In this document: piece after piece, positions 23,866 through 35,494 of the stretch | Layout: each line of letters begins with the position of its first letter | Numbering within the stretch: the stretch's first letter is position 1 | NCBI GenBank assembly: GCA_012934845.2 | Contig: WNNJ02000387.1 | Coordinates: 151,459 to 215,458, forward strand | Reading direction: 5' to 3' | Length of the DNA stretch: 64,000 nucleotides | Source of the DNA: Pomphorhynchus laevis | Lineage: Eukaryota > Acanthocephala > Palaeacanthocephala > Echinorhynchida > Pomphorhynchidae | Position numbers and translations under genes: made by a program | The notes under the pieces: generated by a model | What the model was told of the DNA's origin: nothing | Databases searched by the model: none | Seen by the model: only the letters and a program-made list of their open reading frames with translations

Positions 23866-26319
23866 TCACAGCATCAGGGGAATCAGATCCTTCGAACCGA
23901 TCCAACACGCCGCCTTACGAGTGAACCACCCGGGGTCTGCCACCCCTCGAAGGATCCAGTCGTGGCGGACTATGTCAGGCAATCGGGAAACGAGTAGCTT
24001 CAAGAACCTTAGTCTTTGCTCAGGGGGACGTCTTCTCGAATAAATGACTAATCCCGATATAGCCCAGTTACCCCAAAGGCGTCTTGGGTTTTCTCCCTTA
24101 ATGACAGATGCTGGACCCGTTTCAGCGCCCAACTAGCTCTCTTCAGGATACGTTTAAGTCTATCCAGGTCAGCTTTTGCTGACCAGTTCACGGTCACAGT
24201 GAACCCCAGGTATTTTACTCGACTAGAGAAGATAGGGTGTGGATCATTAGGCAATATGGAGGATATGGCAGAGATTGCTAATTTCTTAAGCTTTTTCTTC
24301 GTCGCAGGGGTGCAATGAAAAACAACCCCCTGCGATTTCGAGGAGTTTAAAATAAGGTTGGATTCGGGTAACTGGTCATTTAATATTAAAAAGAATTGAC
24401 TGATGTCAGAGACCACGTCCTTGCACCTACGTTCAGAAAATAGGGCTGTGGTATCATCAGCGTATACCACTAGACGTTTTTCGCGTTTGAATATTTTAAA
24501 AAGTTGTATGGAGGCAGCAAGATATAAGATAGGAGAAAGTGGTGAACCTTGATGCACTCCAGTAATAGGGTAGAACTGACGCGCATCGGGGTCCTCTTCA
24601 TAATAGAAACACTTGGTGTACAACAGTATCTCCACCCTGTTAACAATCCTCGCAAGCAACCCAAGGGACCTGAGGAAAGAGATAACAAAGGGAATGGAGA
24701 TGCGGTCAAATGCAGCAGAGAAATCAAGGAAAACAGCCACTACCAGTTGATTGCTATTTTCCCGACAAAACTGCTGCACCTCACCAACCGCTGAATGGAC
24801 CGAGCGACCTTTGACGAACCCATGGAAACCAGGTGGGATTAGATTATGCCTACTCAGATGCACACGGATTCTACGCGCAAGCGCTTTCTCGTAGATCGAA
24901 ATGAGGGCATTTTGAATCGAGATGGACCGCAGGTCTTTTGGAGAGCGAACCGGATTTCTCTTAGGGATAAAAATTCGCTTACTTAAATTGATGCCGGCTA
25001 CATCAGCAGGAGATGCTAAAAGCATGGTGACGGCCACTTCTCTCCTTTGATCGGCTGTCAAAAGCTGACAGACCCGAGAAGAGAGTGGAGCGATGGTTTT
25101 GGAGGTGCCCGGAAGAGGTCCCCAGGCATTAAGGATCTCAGATACTGAGATATCCCACCTCCTGAGGGCCTCCCAAGGCGGGATTGGTTGTGGTGATTGC
25201 GTGGCTCCATAATTGTGTAGGGTAAGTGACTCCTCAAAAACGTTAGCAAGACCAATACTGCCAATCCAACCAGATGTCCTCTCCTTCCAGCAGACAAATC
25301 TCTCTTTCATGAATATCTTTCAGAAGGAAGACTGGGTTGGATTCAGGGAAGCAATACTAGCCCTATCCTTACCCAGCTGGAACCTATATCTAGTGCTCCA
25401 ATATTCTTTCGAGAGAGCCTGTCGTGCAGAAGTGGAGAGATTGGGTGAATGAAGCAGGTGTGCTAGGGTCTTGAGTTTCGTCGGAGTGGGATTGTAAACG
25501 CGACCTTTATAGGTAGTCGATAAAATCCCGTTAGCTTGCGAAGAGAGGTAGGTATTGAATTCGGTTAAACTCTCATTCCCAATTCGGGGAAAGCGACTGA
25601 TAGCTGCCTGGGAGATCGCCACTCTGATCGGATCAAAGTGGAATCTCCTCCGGAGCAGCGTATCCTCCTCAATCCGCCAACGAATTAGGTCATGAGAGGT
25701 GGACAGATGTTGACGCGACTGTTCAGTACAGAGAAGTTTAAGCAACCACCTCTCGTGAATCAGTAGAAGGTCGAGGAGAGAATTTGTTGTAGAACAATGA
25801 AAGGTTGGGGAAAGTGGTTTATGAATGAAGAACCGGTTCCTAGCTCTGCGGAGTGCAGCATTAATCCAACGACCAGTCCTGTCGTTGAAATCATCCAGAA
25901 TCATGTCATAACCGCTGTCAATGATCTTATCCAGGAGGTCACGGTTCTTGTGAATCTCCCCTGGACGAATGTAGACATTGGCTAGACTGAAGCGCTTACC
26001 GGTTTTTGCAAAGAGAAACTACCAGACAAGACAGGGCTGGACAAGAGTAGTTTAGCAAGAGGGAAGATCTTAAGGAGCATTTAACTAAGGTCAAGAGTCC
26101 TTGAGATGAAGAAGAGTGAGGCGGGGTTATGTACGGAGTAAAGTGGGATTGTATGTGCTTTGAAATAAATCGAGTAATGCCCTGATGAAGACAGATAGAC
26201 CGCGTCTCCTGAAGGACCATAACATCTGCATCTCGGCTTGAGAGAAGTCTAAGGGCAGAAGCTCCTCCCGAATTCCCCTGAACAATGGTCAGTGAAAAAG
26301 GATCACCGTTACTTGACAT
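23866..26319 (-). pseudogene. LINE A ORF2 (endonuclease/reverse transcriptase), broken
   Basis: Starts MSSNGDPFSL, 13 bp after ORF1. The endonuclease has VQGNSGG (W to G change at the usual QWNSGG), VLQET, and DDFNDR where the family has GDFNDR. After a frame change it continues as 25904-25320 and 25310-24048. The reverse transcriptase carries the fingers PKDLRSISIQNALISIYEKA, FLDFSAAFDRI, GVHQGSPLSPILYLA and the catalytic VYADDTTALF. The C-terminal domain (PPEQRLRFLKLLVSRLPDIV) ends at 23866 in another frame. This is an about 820-aa protein with at least three breaks. Confidence 0.8.
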
Positions 26320-26332
26320 TGTGTTAAAGGGG

Positions 26333-27572
26333 TTAACCGGGATTACCAGCCCTAGATCTAGACGGAACTAGGGGCAGGGGGTAGCCCCCACTGCCACCAG
26401 CGACGTCCGAGGCTGGCACTTCCCCGGGGAAAGTGTCATCATCTTCCGATAAATTAGACCGGGAGGCTTTTGCTTTTTTGATCATCAGATCTTTCATTTT
26501 TATAAGCGGGATGGAAGTGTCGGAACTTTGCCGTTTATTGGAGGCAGGCACTTTCTTAACGGCCTGTTCAGTTGGAGAGTACATGTTGGAACAGAGATGC
26601 CCGATTAAAGTTTCAATTCGTGCCATGCGTGCATCGATCTTCGCATCGATCAACTTCAACATCTCAGAAGCCATACGTCTGCATCTCAGAGAGGAGGTCA
26701 GGCAGGCTCCTGACCTGAGACCTGGCAGAGAAGAATGACACATACTTTTTGAATACGCAGCAGCGGCGCGACCACGCCGGGTGTTGGTCACCGCAATTCA
26801 CACAAGAAGGTTTAGAGGAACAGTGAACATCGGAATTAATAGATGAGCATTCATTGCCACCGCAAACACCACAGGATACAGCTAGTCCACATGTGGAGGC
26901 CCAATGCCCCCACCGATGACAGGTATTGCAATGAGGATACACGTGACTATCCTCTTCGATCTTCATAAAGCGGAGATTGAAGCCCAAGAACGAGTTTGAT
27001 GCAGAGTTAGCCAGGAGATCGGCTTGATCTGAATCAGAATTTGCGAATGCCACCGGTATTGCTCTCCCTTCTTTGCTAACAATGGGCCTGATAGAGGAGA
27101 GCTTATACAATTTCTTCATATCCATAATATCATTATCACTGAGATCTAAGGGGAAGTTAGTAATCTTAAGAGTCGCATTAATAGGTTTACAGGTTAATTC
27201 CCCCATTGAGTCTAGGTTAGACCTGAAAAAGTCGGTATATGCCTTCAGTAAGTCACCAGAGGCGAACGAAGCCTTAAGTTTATTGTCATAGGATCTTACA
27301 GAGGAGAATATTACTCTGTTTTTATATTGAACAGCGAAGGGACGAAGAAATACGGAGAACAAATCGCTGTTTTTTAGGGGAATTTTTCCAGTGATTATAC
27401 ATAAGTTTTTTGCTTTTTTGATGGGAGATAACACCTCCCCACTTTCATAACATAAACAAAACTGACTAACCTTGTAATCCTTGTCTGCAGTCGGGGAAGA
27501 ACCAGAAATCTTACCTTTTTTATCGCTGAAAATGATAGTTTCTTGCAAAACGTTTGATCGCTCCGTACACAT
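26333..27572 (-). pseudogene. LINE A ORF1 (nucleic-acid-binding, zinc-knuckle protein), frameshifted
   Basis: I chose the start at 27572 (MCTERSN), not the longer upstream frame, because LINE copies B, C, D and E all begin ORF1 with MC at this place. Frame one runs to 26664 and includes the knuckles CNTCHRWGHWASTC, CGVCGGNEC and CVNCGDQHPAWSRRC. A frameshift near 26770-26790 moves the remaining C-terminus (SEMLKLIDAKIDARMARIE, a coiled-coil-like stretch) to another frame, which ends at 26333. In the I/Jockey groups ORF1 binds element RNA and forms the ribonucleoprotein. Confidence 0.75.
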
Positions 27573-27620
27573 TTTTTGTAAGTCCAACATGAAACGATAA
27601 AATGAGTAAAATAACACAAT

Positions 27621-28039
27621 AGGCTACAACATTTGCGTAAAATACACATGTATAATAAAGTCATGAGTAGCTTAGAAAATTGTACTCAACTCGTACAACA
27701 AATGGATGGAATCCACAAACAACAACAAAGAACAACAAATCCACATTAAACAACCTGTTGTTCAACCAATAGTTGCGTCATATATGACCTACTTATATAA
27801 GATATCAAAATATTCGCAAAGGTACTAATAGGGCTGTTAGATAAAGATTATATCTCCTACATTTTAGATGGAATTGATTTCTCAAAGATAATTCGTTGAT
27901 TATCTGTACACAATTAACGAATGATTACGTAAAGTGTTTCTCATTATTTACAAATGATTGTAAAAAGGACCATTGAATTAGTTTCTAATTTATTGCATTT
28001 CTCTGGGACTAAATTAAGGCTAGATAAAATTTAGAGGGT
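27621..28039. other. Spacer between LINE A and Penelope relic 2
   Basis: No gene; AT-rich. May include worn 5' parts of the Penelope-like relic that follows. Confidence 0.35.
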
Positions 28040-28914
28040 AAATCTCTTGGAGCTGGCACTACTGAGTCTAATTTTGTATTTGGCAATGTAATATGGGTGA
28101 AAAAGGATGGTGTTACAATGTTAAACCCTTTATCACCCATAGTAGTTAAGATTTGTATGAGATATTGGGAAACTATATTTCTAACTGATGAATGAAATTG
28201 TTAATTGAATATGATATGTAGATGATGTCTTTATTATATACAAAGGAGGATTATCTGATTAAATTTTCTTAAATCTGTTAAATTTGTTTGATCCGGCTAT
28301 AAAATGGAAAATTTCTGCTGAAGTTGATAGGCTCATTTCTCTTCTCAATGTTAAGGAAAGGAACAAAAGGGATAAGGAATATTATGGTAAATAATATCCC
28401 TCGCAAATTGTAATGGATATTAATGATAATATAGAACAGGTAGGTATCTTCCAAAGGATTGGTGATCTACCAAACATTGTAAGATAGAGTACGCAAATTC
28501 CTAGAAGTTCGAAGATTTCGTCTGCGCTCGCTTTATTTCGACACGCAAAATATATATATTCCATAGCACAACTTATAAAAGGAGAATTGGTGAAAATTAG
28601 TTTGCCATTTTTGGCTGATGGTTTTCCTAATTGGATTATAAGAAAGGCATTTTTATCTCTTAACGGGAAGTAATGAAGTTTTTGGTCTAAAAAAGTAATC
28701 GGTGTATGCGGGTATTCAATTTGTAAATGAGGGTTGAAGTATAAGAATTTATAGATTCTCTAAGAATAATGTAATAAGTGTCAATACTGATGAACTCATA
28801 CTTTACAACAAAAGCTATCTAAAATCCATCATATATTTAAACAAAAACCTAATTTTATCACACAGTGTGTTGATAAAATACCATATAAGGATTGTAATAA
28901 AGTGTATATTAGAC
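28040..28914 (+). mobile_element. Penelope-like retroelement relic 2, cut by LINE B
   Basis: Reverse transcriptase palm and thumb pieces are readable in several frames: PLSPIVVKICMRYWE, an R-x-x-D-D stretch near 28220, LFDPAIKWKISAEVD, SALALFRHAKYIYS and ADGFPNWIIRKAFLSL. Near 28860-28905 comes VDKIPYKDCNKVYIR, which fits the start of the GIY-YIG endonuclease domain of EN+ Penelope-like elements. The match stops where LINE B's 3' end begins, so LINE B inserted into this older element. It belongs to a different group from the relic at 1900. It has many breaks. Confidence 0.65.
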
Positions 28915-29058
28915 TAAAATAAATAAATAAATAAATAAAGACTTTATTAAATACACCAAAATATAGCATGCAAGAATAAAAAAGGTAGGTCATAACCAAC
29001 TCAGATAAAAAATGACAGAATTTTCCTTCGTTTTTTCATCTTCCCTTTCTTCATGGCC

Positions 29059-31504
29059 TCAAATCCACGGGGATCTGAGCCCCCAACCGATCCAACACGC
29101 CGCCTTCCGACTGAACCACCCGGGGTCTTTCACCCCCCGAAGAATCCAATCGGCGCGAACTATGCTGGGTAAACGAGAGACGAGGAGCTTAAGAAACCTT
29201 AGCCTTTGCTCTGGGGGACGTCCTCTTGAGAAGAAGACTAGCCCCGAGATAGCCCAGGTACCCAAAGGCGCACCTGGGTTTTCCATTTCAATGAGAGATG
29301 CTGAGCCCGTTTCAAAGCCCATCTAGCTTTCTTCAGGATACGTTTAAGTCTATCCAGGTCAGCTTTCGCCGACAGTTCACCGTAACGGTGAACCCCATGT
29401 ATTTTACTCGACTTGTGAAGGTGGGAAGTGGTTCAGGGGCAAATATGGAGGAGAGTGCAAAGAGTGCTAATCTCTTAAGTTTTTTCTTTGTTGCAGTGGT
29501 GCCATGAAAGAAAACCGCCTGGGATTTGGCAGAGTTTAAAATAAGATTGGATACGGGTAACTGGTCTTTTAATCTTAAAAGGAAGCGGCTGATGTCAGAA
29601 ACTACGTCTTTGCACCTGTGTCCAGAGAACAAAGCTGTGGGGTCATCAGCATACACCACAAGACGTTGTTCGCGTTTAAATATTTTGAATAGATTAATGA
29701 AGGCAGCAAGATATAAGATAGGAAAAAGAGGTGAACCTTGAGGCACACCGGTAATAGGGTAGAACTGACGCGCATCAGGGTCGTCTTCATAATAAAACCG
29801 CTTGGTGTACAGCAGGATCTCCACCCTGTCCACAATTCTCGCAGGCATCCCGAGAGACCTGAGAGAAGAGATCACAAAAGGAATAGAGATGCGGTCAAAT
29901 GCAGCAGAAAAGTCAAGGAAAATAGCCACAACTAGGCGATTGCTATTCTCCGACAAAACTGCTTCACCTCACCAACTGCTTAATGAACCGAGCGACCTTT
30001 GACAAACCCATGAAAACCTGGAGGGATCAAATTACGCCTATTTAAATGGTCGCAGATTTTACGCGCAAGCGCTTTTTCGTAAATCGACACGAGGGAATTT
30101 TGAATTGAAATGGGTCGCAGGTCTTTGGGACATGAGCAGGATTTTTTCTTAGGGATAAAAACACGCTTACTAATATTGATGCCTGCTACATCGGATGGGG
30201 AGGCTAAAAGCATTGTTACGGCCACCTCTCTTCTCTGATCAGCTGTCAAAAGCTGACAGACCCGAGAAGAAAGTGGAACGACGGATTTGGAGGTGCCTGG
30301 GAGTGGACCCCAAGAGTTAAGAATATCCGTAACAGATAGATCACTACCCTGAAGTTACACCAAGGCGGGATTGGTTGGGGTGATTGAGTAGCTCCATAGT
30401 TATGTAGGTCTAGTGACTCCTCCAAAACTTTATTAAGGCCAACATTCTCTATCCAACTCAATGCTCGATCCTTTCAGCAAACAAACTTCTCCTTCTTGAA
30501 AATCTTACAAAAGAAAGACTGATTAGGACTTAGGCGAGCGATACTCGTCCTATTCTTACTCAGCTAGAACCTGTATCTAGTGCTCTAGTATTCATTCGAG
30601 AGGGCCTGTTTGGCGAAAGCAGAGAGATTAGGGAGGTTAAGTAATTTTGCTAGGACCTTGAGTTTCGTCGGAGTGGGATTGTATATACGACCTTTATAGG
30701 TAGTCGATAGAATCGCGCTAGCTTGCGAAAAGAAGTAGGTATTAAATTCGGTCAGACTCTCATTTCGTATTCGGGGACAGAGTTAGATAGCCGCATGAAA
30801 GAAGGCCACTCTGATAGGATCAAAGTGAAACCTTCTGCGAAGCAACATATCTTCCTCAATTCCGCAACGAATTAGGTCATGAGAGGTGGGCAATTGCTGC
30901 CGCGACTGCTCCGTGCAGAGGGGTTTTAACAACCACCTTGAGTGAAGCAGTAAAATGTCGAGGATAAAATTTGTTGATGTGCAATGAAAGGTTGGTGACG
31001 GGGGTTTGTGAATAAGATAACCGTTCCTAGCTCTGCGAAGCGCTGCATTGATCCAACGACCAGTTCTGTCGTTGAAATCCCCAAGTATCATGTCGTAGCC
31101 GCTGTCGATAATACTATCCAGGGTGACACGGTTCTTGTGTATCTCCCCTGGACGGATGTAGACATTGGCTAGACTGAGGCGTTTACCGTTCTTACTGAGT
31201 TAAACTACTAAACAAGACATGGCTGGACATGAGTAGTTTAATAAGAGGGATGACCTTAAGGAACACTTTACTAAGGTCAAGAGTCCTTGAGATGAAGAGG
31301 AGTGAGGTGGGTTTATGTACGGAGTATAGTGGAAACATATATGTTTTGGGATAAATAGTGTTATGTGCTGGGTAAGACAGATAGACCGCGTTCCTGAAGG
31401 ACTATAACATCTACATCTCTACCAGATAGGAGTCTAAGGGCGGAAGCACCTCCCGAATTCCACTGAAGGACAGTCAGTGAAAAAGGTTCACGAGTACTCT
31501 GCAT
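29059..31504 (-). pseudogene. LINE B ORF2 (endonuclease/reverse transcriptase), broken
   Basis: Starts MQSTREPFSL at 31504. The endonuclease keeps QWNSG and GDFNDR. The reverse transcriptase keeps PKDLRPISIQNSLVSIYEKA, FLDFSAAFDRI, GVPQGSP and VYADD followed by P in place of T. The C-terminal domain ends WGLRSPWI at 29059. Several frameshifts and in-frame stops occur between the endonuclease and the thumb. Confidence 0.8.
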
Positions 31505-31537
31505 TGTGATGGATTAGTTGGATGGGGGATTGCCTAC

Positions 31538-32768
31538 CTAGACAGAGCTAGGTGCAGGAAGGTTACCCTTCCTGCCACTAGCCCCACCCGGGTTCGGTAC
31601 TTGCCCCTGGGCAGCGTCTTCATTTCCCTTGTGCTGTTTGCCACTCAGCATTTTACCGATCTTGAGCGGCGGAACAGTATGGGCCGAAGCACCCCTTTTT
31701 AGATGACAGAATTGTGGCAGAAGGAATCGAAAGATTTGTGCAGAATGCAGACACAAGCTTTGAAATTAGGTTTTTAATTTCCTCATAAACCGCTTCCACT
31801 CTTGCATCCACCGCACGCATTATGTCAGCATGCCCCGTGCGTTGGGAGGCAGCACTCGAAAAATTTGCAGTCCTAAGCACGGCACCGGACTTGTGGAATT
31901 TGCCATAGTATTGTTTGAATTGAGCACATTTCCTGCTCCAGGCGGGATGGCACCCCCTACAATGGGAGCATGATGTGGGGACCTCACAACGAAGATCAGT
32001 GTGTAGAGCCGCACAGTCGGACGAACCACACGCTCCACATGTAGGTGTCTCACTGCAGCTGGATGCCCAGTGTCCCCATTTGTGACACCGGCTGCAGTGA
32101 GGATAGGTATATTCATCTTTTCCAATAAGTGTAAAACAAAGATTAAAGCCCAAAAAGGGGTTACATTTAGAGTTCATTAGAACTTCTCCGTATTCCAGTG
32201 GGGCAGAGCAGAACCCAATGGGTATTGGGTTACCTCCTTTACCCAGAATAGACCGAAGGTTAGAAACCTTATAAGATTTTTCTAGTAGTTTAATATCAGT
32301 ATCATCAAGGTGACAGGGTAAATTCGATATTTTTAGAGTGCCAAGAATGGGTTTAGAAATAATTGCACCATATTCAGATAAGGCTGATTCAAAGTGATCT
32401 ATATAGTCCTCTGCCAAATCAGCAGAGACAAATGAGATCTTGAGCTCTGTCTCGTACAGCTTGACTGAATTGAAAATGACCCTGTTGGTCAAGTTTTTAC
32501 AGAAAGGCCTAAGGAAGACATTAAATAAGAGATGCCTTTCCATCGGCTTCTTTAGCTTGATGACTATCAAATATTTGAGTTTTGGAATGGGAGGAAGTAC
32601 CTCCCCATCACCATAAATCAAAGAAACGTCACTAACCTTCGTTGTCGTTTGTTTAGATTCAGTAAATACCTCAATATCGTCTTTTTCTTCCAAATTCGTA
32701 TTCATTTGTGCTGTAAAACTGGATTTTACGAAGTTCTTTGTTCTTCCGACGTCAATACTTGTACACAT
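31538..32768 (-). pseudogene. LINE B ORF1, one late frameshift
   Basis: Start MCTSIDV at 32768. Intact through the knuckles CSRCHKWGHWASSC, CGACGSSDC and CSHCRGCHPAWSRKC, to about 31700. The conserved tail (PPLKIGKM ... GNLPAPSSV) is then in another frame and ends at 31538. About 410 aa in all. Confidence 0.75.
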
Positions 32769-32906
32769 TTGATGAATGTTTTTTTTAATTGAGACTAAAA
32801 TTGTTAACAACAAAACCCGACTCCTATAACATTCCGAAATTCTCACGTGTTAAAATGAAAGCCTAATTACGAAAATGTGAATGTATACACCATTAATAAG
32901 GAACCA

Positions 32907-33620
32907 AACTATTATGCCTGATCAAGTGTGAGAGTGAAATTGTCTTTTACTATACTGAGCATTTACATAAGATCTTTCCAAAGAGTGATCAGTTACGCCT
33001 CTGAGGTATCTGGACAATCTCGGGTTTAGTCTTCTCCGGTTTAGTATTCTTTGACCCCCTGAGCAAAGACTAAAGTTTTTAAGCTCCTCTACTCGAGATT
33101 ACCTTCCATCGTCCGCCTCGACTAAGCTCTCAGCTGTGTGAGAGACACTGAGTGGTTCAGCCAGAAGGCGGGGCGTTGATGTATGCTGGAGGGTTCTGAT
33201 ACTCACGGTCCGTTCTTTACATTAAGATGTTTTGCTTAATTTAGACATTGAACTTTTTATGGTTCTTTCAGTTTATTTTCTTTAATCCATGATTCGGTTA
33301 CTTATTGGGTGCGTTATGTTATTAAAATAATCTATTATTGTTGATCTTTAATCACCGCCTATTGTTGTTGTGAATTTATGTTCTTTATTTTTTTATGATG
33401 TAGCTGTTTAGAATTGTCTCCATATTATCATAAATAAAAAATATTCATACATTTTTAGCGAAGTTTGTATTCATGCATTAGCGTTTATAGATTTCGTGCA
33501 CCAGGATTTACGAAATAAGTTCTTCAAAATTTAGAACTGACTTGGCAAATTATAGTTAATTTAGATATGTGAAGTTGATCTGGGAATATGGAACTGATCT
33601 AGAAATCTGGTATGGATCTT
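32907..33620. repeat. Dispersed repeat, copy 2, split by a LINE 3' fragment
   Basis: 32907-32997 and 33380-33620 match consecutive parts of the repeat at 11409-11700. Sequence between them is a LINE 3'-end fragment, so the LINE piece inserted into an existing repeat. Confidence 0.65.
32998..33235 (+). mobile_element. 5'-truncated LINE 3' fragment inserted in a dispersed repeat
   Basis: Reads like the last 200 bp of the LINE family (counterparts of E 57885-58070: TATCTGGACAATCTCGGG, GCAAAGACTAAAG, AGCTCCTC, GTGGTTCAGCCAGAAGGCG), strongly diverged. Confidence 0.6.
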
Positions 33621-33955
33621 TACATATCGGGTAAGAAACCTGGGGTTTACCATCACGGCTAGATGTACATCCAGATCTGACTTGAATTGTTTCCAAAGTG
33701 CCCTGAAGTGAGTAAGGTTGGCTTTGAAAATGGCATAGTGTCTGTCTGTAAAAAGGAGTGTTCAGGTGAGCCTCCGCTGCACCTAGGCAATTTTGAGACT
33801 TGCTTTTTTTCAAAATTACGTTCTCCAGAAAAATACTAAGATTTCTTATCCTCGCATGTCGCAATTACCGACAATTGTGGGCTGGGATTGGGCCCTTAGG
33901 TCGATGGTAAATCCCGGGTGGCGGACTTTGAAGGTGACGAGTTGTTGTAAACTGA
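33610..33955 (+). mobile_element. Old LINE 3'-end fragment
   Basis: Strongly worn plus-strand match to the ORF2 C-terminal region (AAACCTGGGGTTTACCATCA; CAGAAAAATACTAAGATTTC; CCCGGGTGGCGG), with internal rearrangement. Confidence 0.5.
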
Positions 33956-35494
33956 TGTGAACTGATCCCACTTCCAAAGAAGAGTGAGACTAAAGAATGT
34001 CATTTATGGTGACTGATTTTATTATACATATTTAGTATTGAACAGGCTGACGAATAAAAAATCAAGTATATTAAAATATAGATAAAACTAAATTTATAAA
34101 AATTAATTTATTTATAAATATGAATAAATAAATTCAAATAAATATAAATTCAAATAAATATAATATACATATACAATTCTTATTTAAATTTATTAAAACA
34201 AAAAGAACTTATGTATTGTTTTTTTATCTTATAGACATATTATCTTTATTTTTATAAAATTCATAATTTTTCTAAATTTACAGGAACGTGTAAATTAGTT
34301 TTATTCCAAAATTATAATATTTCGATAATTTCTGCTTTTATCGACTGATTATAAACAATTTATTGCGCGAAAAGAATAAACTTTTTAACTGTTTATAATT
34401 TTCCTTTAGATGATAGCAGGAGCAATAGAAATATTGTAGTTTTTGGAATAGAACTAATTTCTTCCTTTCCTGTAAATTTATGAATCTATAAGACGAAATA
34501 AATGGATATTTTCAATATAAAATATATAATTTAACGATAACATATTAAATATTTAGAAACGAACGGAGTATAGAACAGGGTTTTGTATACTACACTTTTT
34601 TGTTGGTCTGAAGATTAATTTGGTAATTAATAATCAATGTTTTTATAACGATATAATAATGTAAACACGCCTGCTGAGCTATAAATAAACAGGAAACATA
34701 TTTGTTTTAAAAATATTCAATTTTTCAATTCTTCAAACTGTTTAAAATTCGATTAACAGTTTTTAAGTTTAAACTGCTAATATAGATGCAAAAATAGCTT
34801 TTATAAAAATTACAAATGAAAATTATAAATAAAAAATGATAAAATTATAAATTATAAATTTATAAATTATATTTATAAATATTGTACTATTCACAAATGT
34901 GAAAATTTTCATTGGTTGAAGAAACACAAATAGAGGATGAATTATAAACAATTATTTAGGCTTTTTCTCGACGAAATCAAAATGTAATTTATAATTATAA
35001 ATATTAAAAAATTATAAATATTTAAAAATTATATAATTTTTAAATATACTGGAATTTATAACTCACACACTTTTCTTGATTGTAAAAAATTAAGATTTGA
35101 AAGTTCAGTCTCTTGTATTTTATGTAACATACGCGAATACTATTTTTCGGCGACAATTTAAACCGACATTAAAAAATAGCAGATAAAATTTGCAAATTTA
35201 TTTATAATTCAAGAATTACAAAATTAACTAAATTATACCACTGGATATTGGTTAATTTATTGGTTATTACGTTGTAAAACAAAATTAAATTTTTTGAACT
35301 TCAAAATACCTTTTAAGCACTTTGGTATGATATTTATGAATTTATTTATATTTAGCAAGTTGTGCAATTGAAAATAAATTGAGAATAAATTCATTACAAA
35401 ATTAATATTTTTGTTTAAACAACATGAGGTTTGAAAATCTACAATTAATTGTTCATTATAACTAAATCTGTTTTATTGTTCCGCTTTAGAACTT
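33956..35494. other. AT-rich, gene-free stretch 3' of the SLC17 gene
   Basis: Long A/T runs and tandem ATAAATA-type simple sequence (34090-34170, 34840-35040). It should hold the 3' UTR and poly(A) site of the SLC17 gene near its right edge; no clear signal chosen. Confidence 0.4.

Larger units (their letters stand above)
23745..27620 (-). mobile_element. LINE copy A (I/Jockey-like non-LTR retrotransposon)
   Basis: Nearly full-length two-frame LINE in minus orientation: ORF1 with three zinc knuckles, a 13-bp gap, then ORF2 with an APE-type endonuclease and reverse transcriptase. No RNase H was recognised. The 5' leader is short, as in the other copies. It lies 3' of the SLC17 gene. A few frame breaks make it inactive. 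Confidence 0.85.
28915..32885 (-). mobile_element. LINE copy B (same family as A)
   Basis: Almost complete minus-strand copy. The 3' end carries an (AAATA)-type tail: on the plus strand (AAAT)n then AAGACTTTATTAAATACACC, the same 3' UTR as copy C. Together with shared ORF2 substitutions this makes B and C one young subfamily. Confidence 0.85.

Noticed and set aside
24549-24794. Plus-strand frames inside LINE A (and similar antisense frames in LINEs B and C)
   Set aside because: Antisense shadows of the reverse transcriptase region; no independent coding sign.
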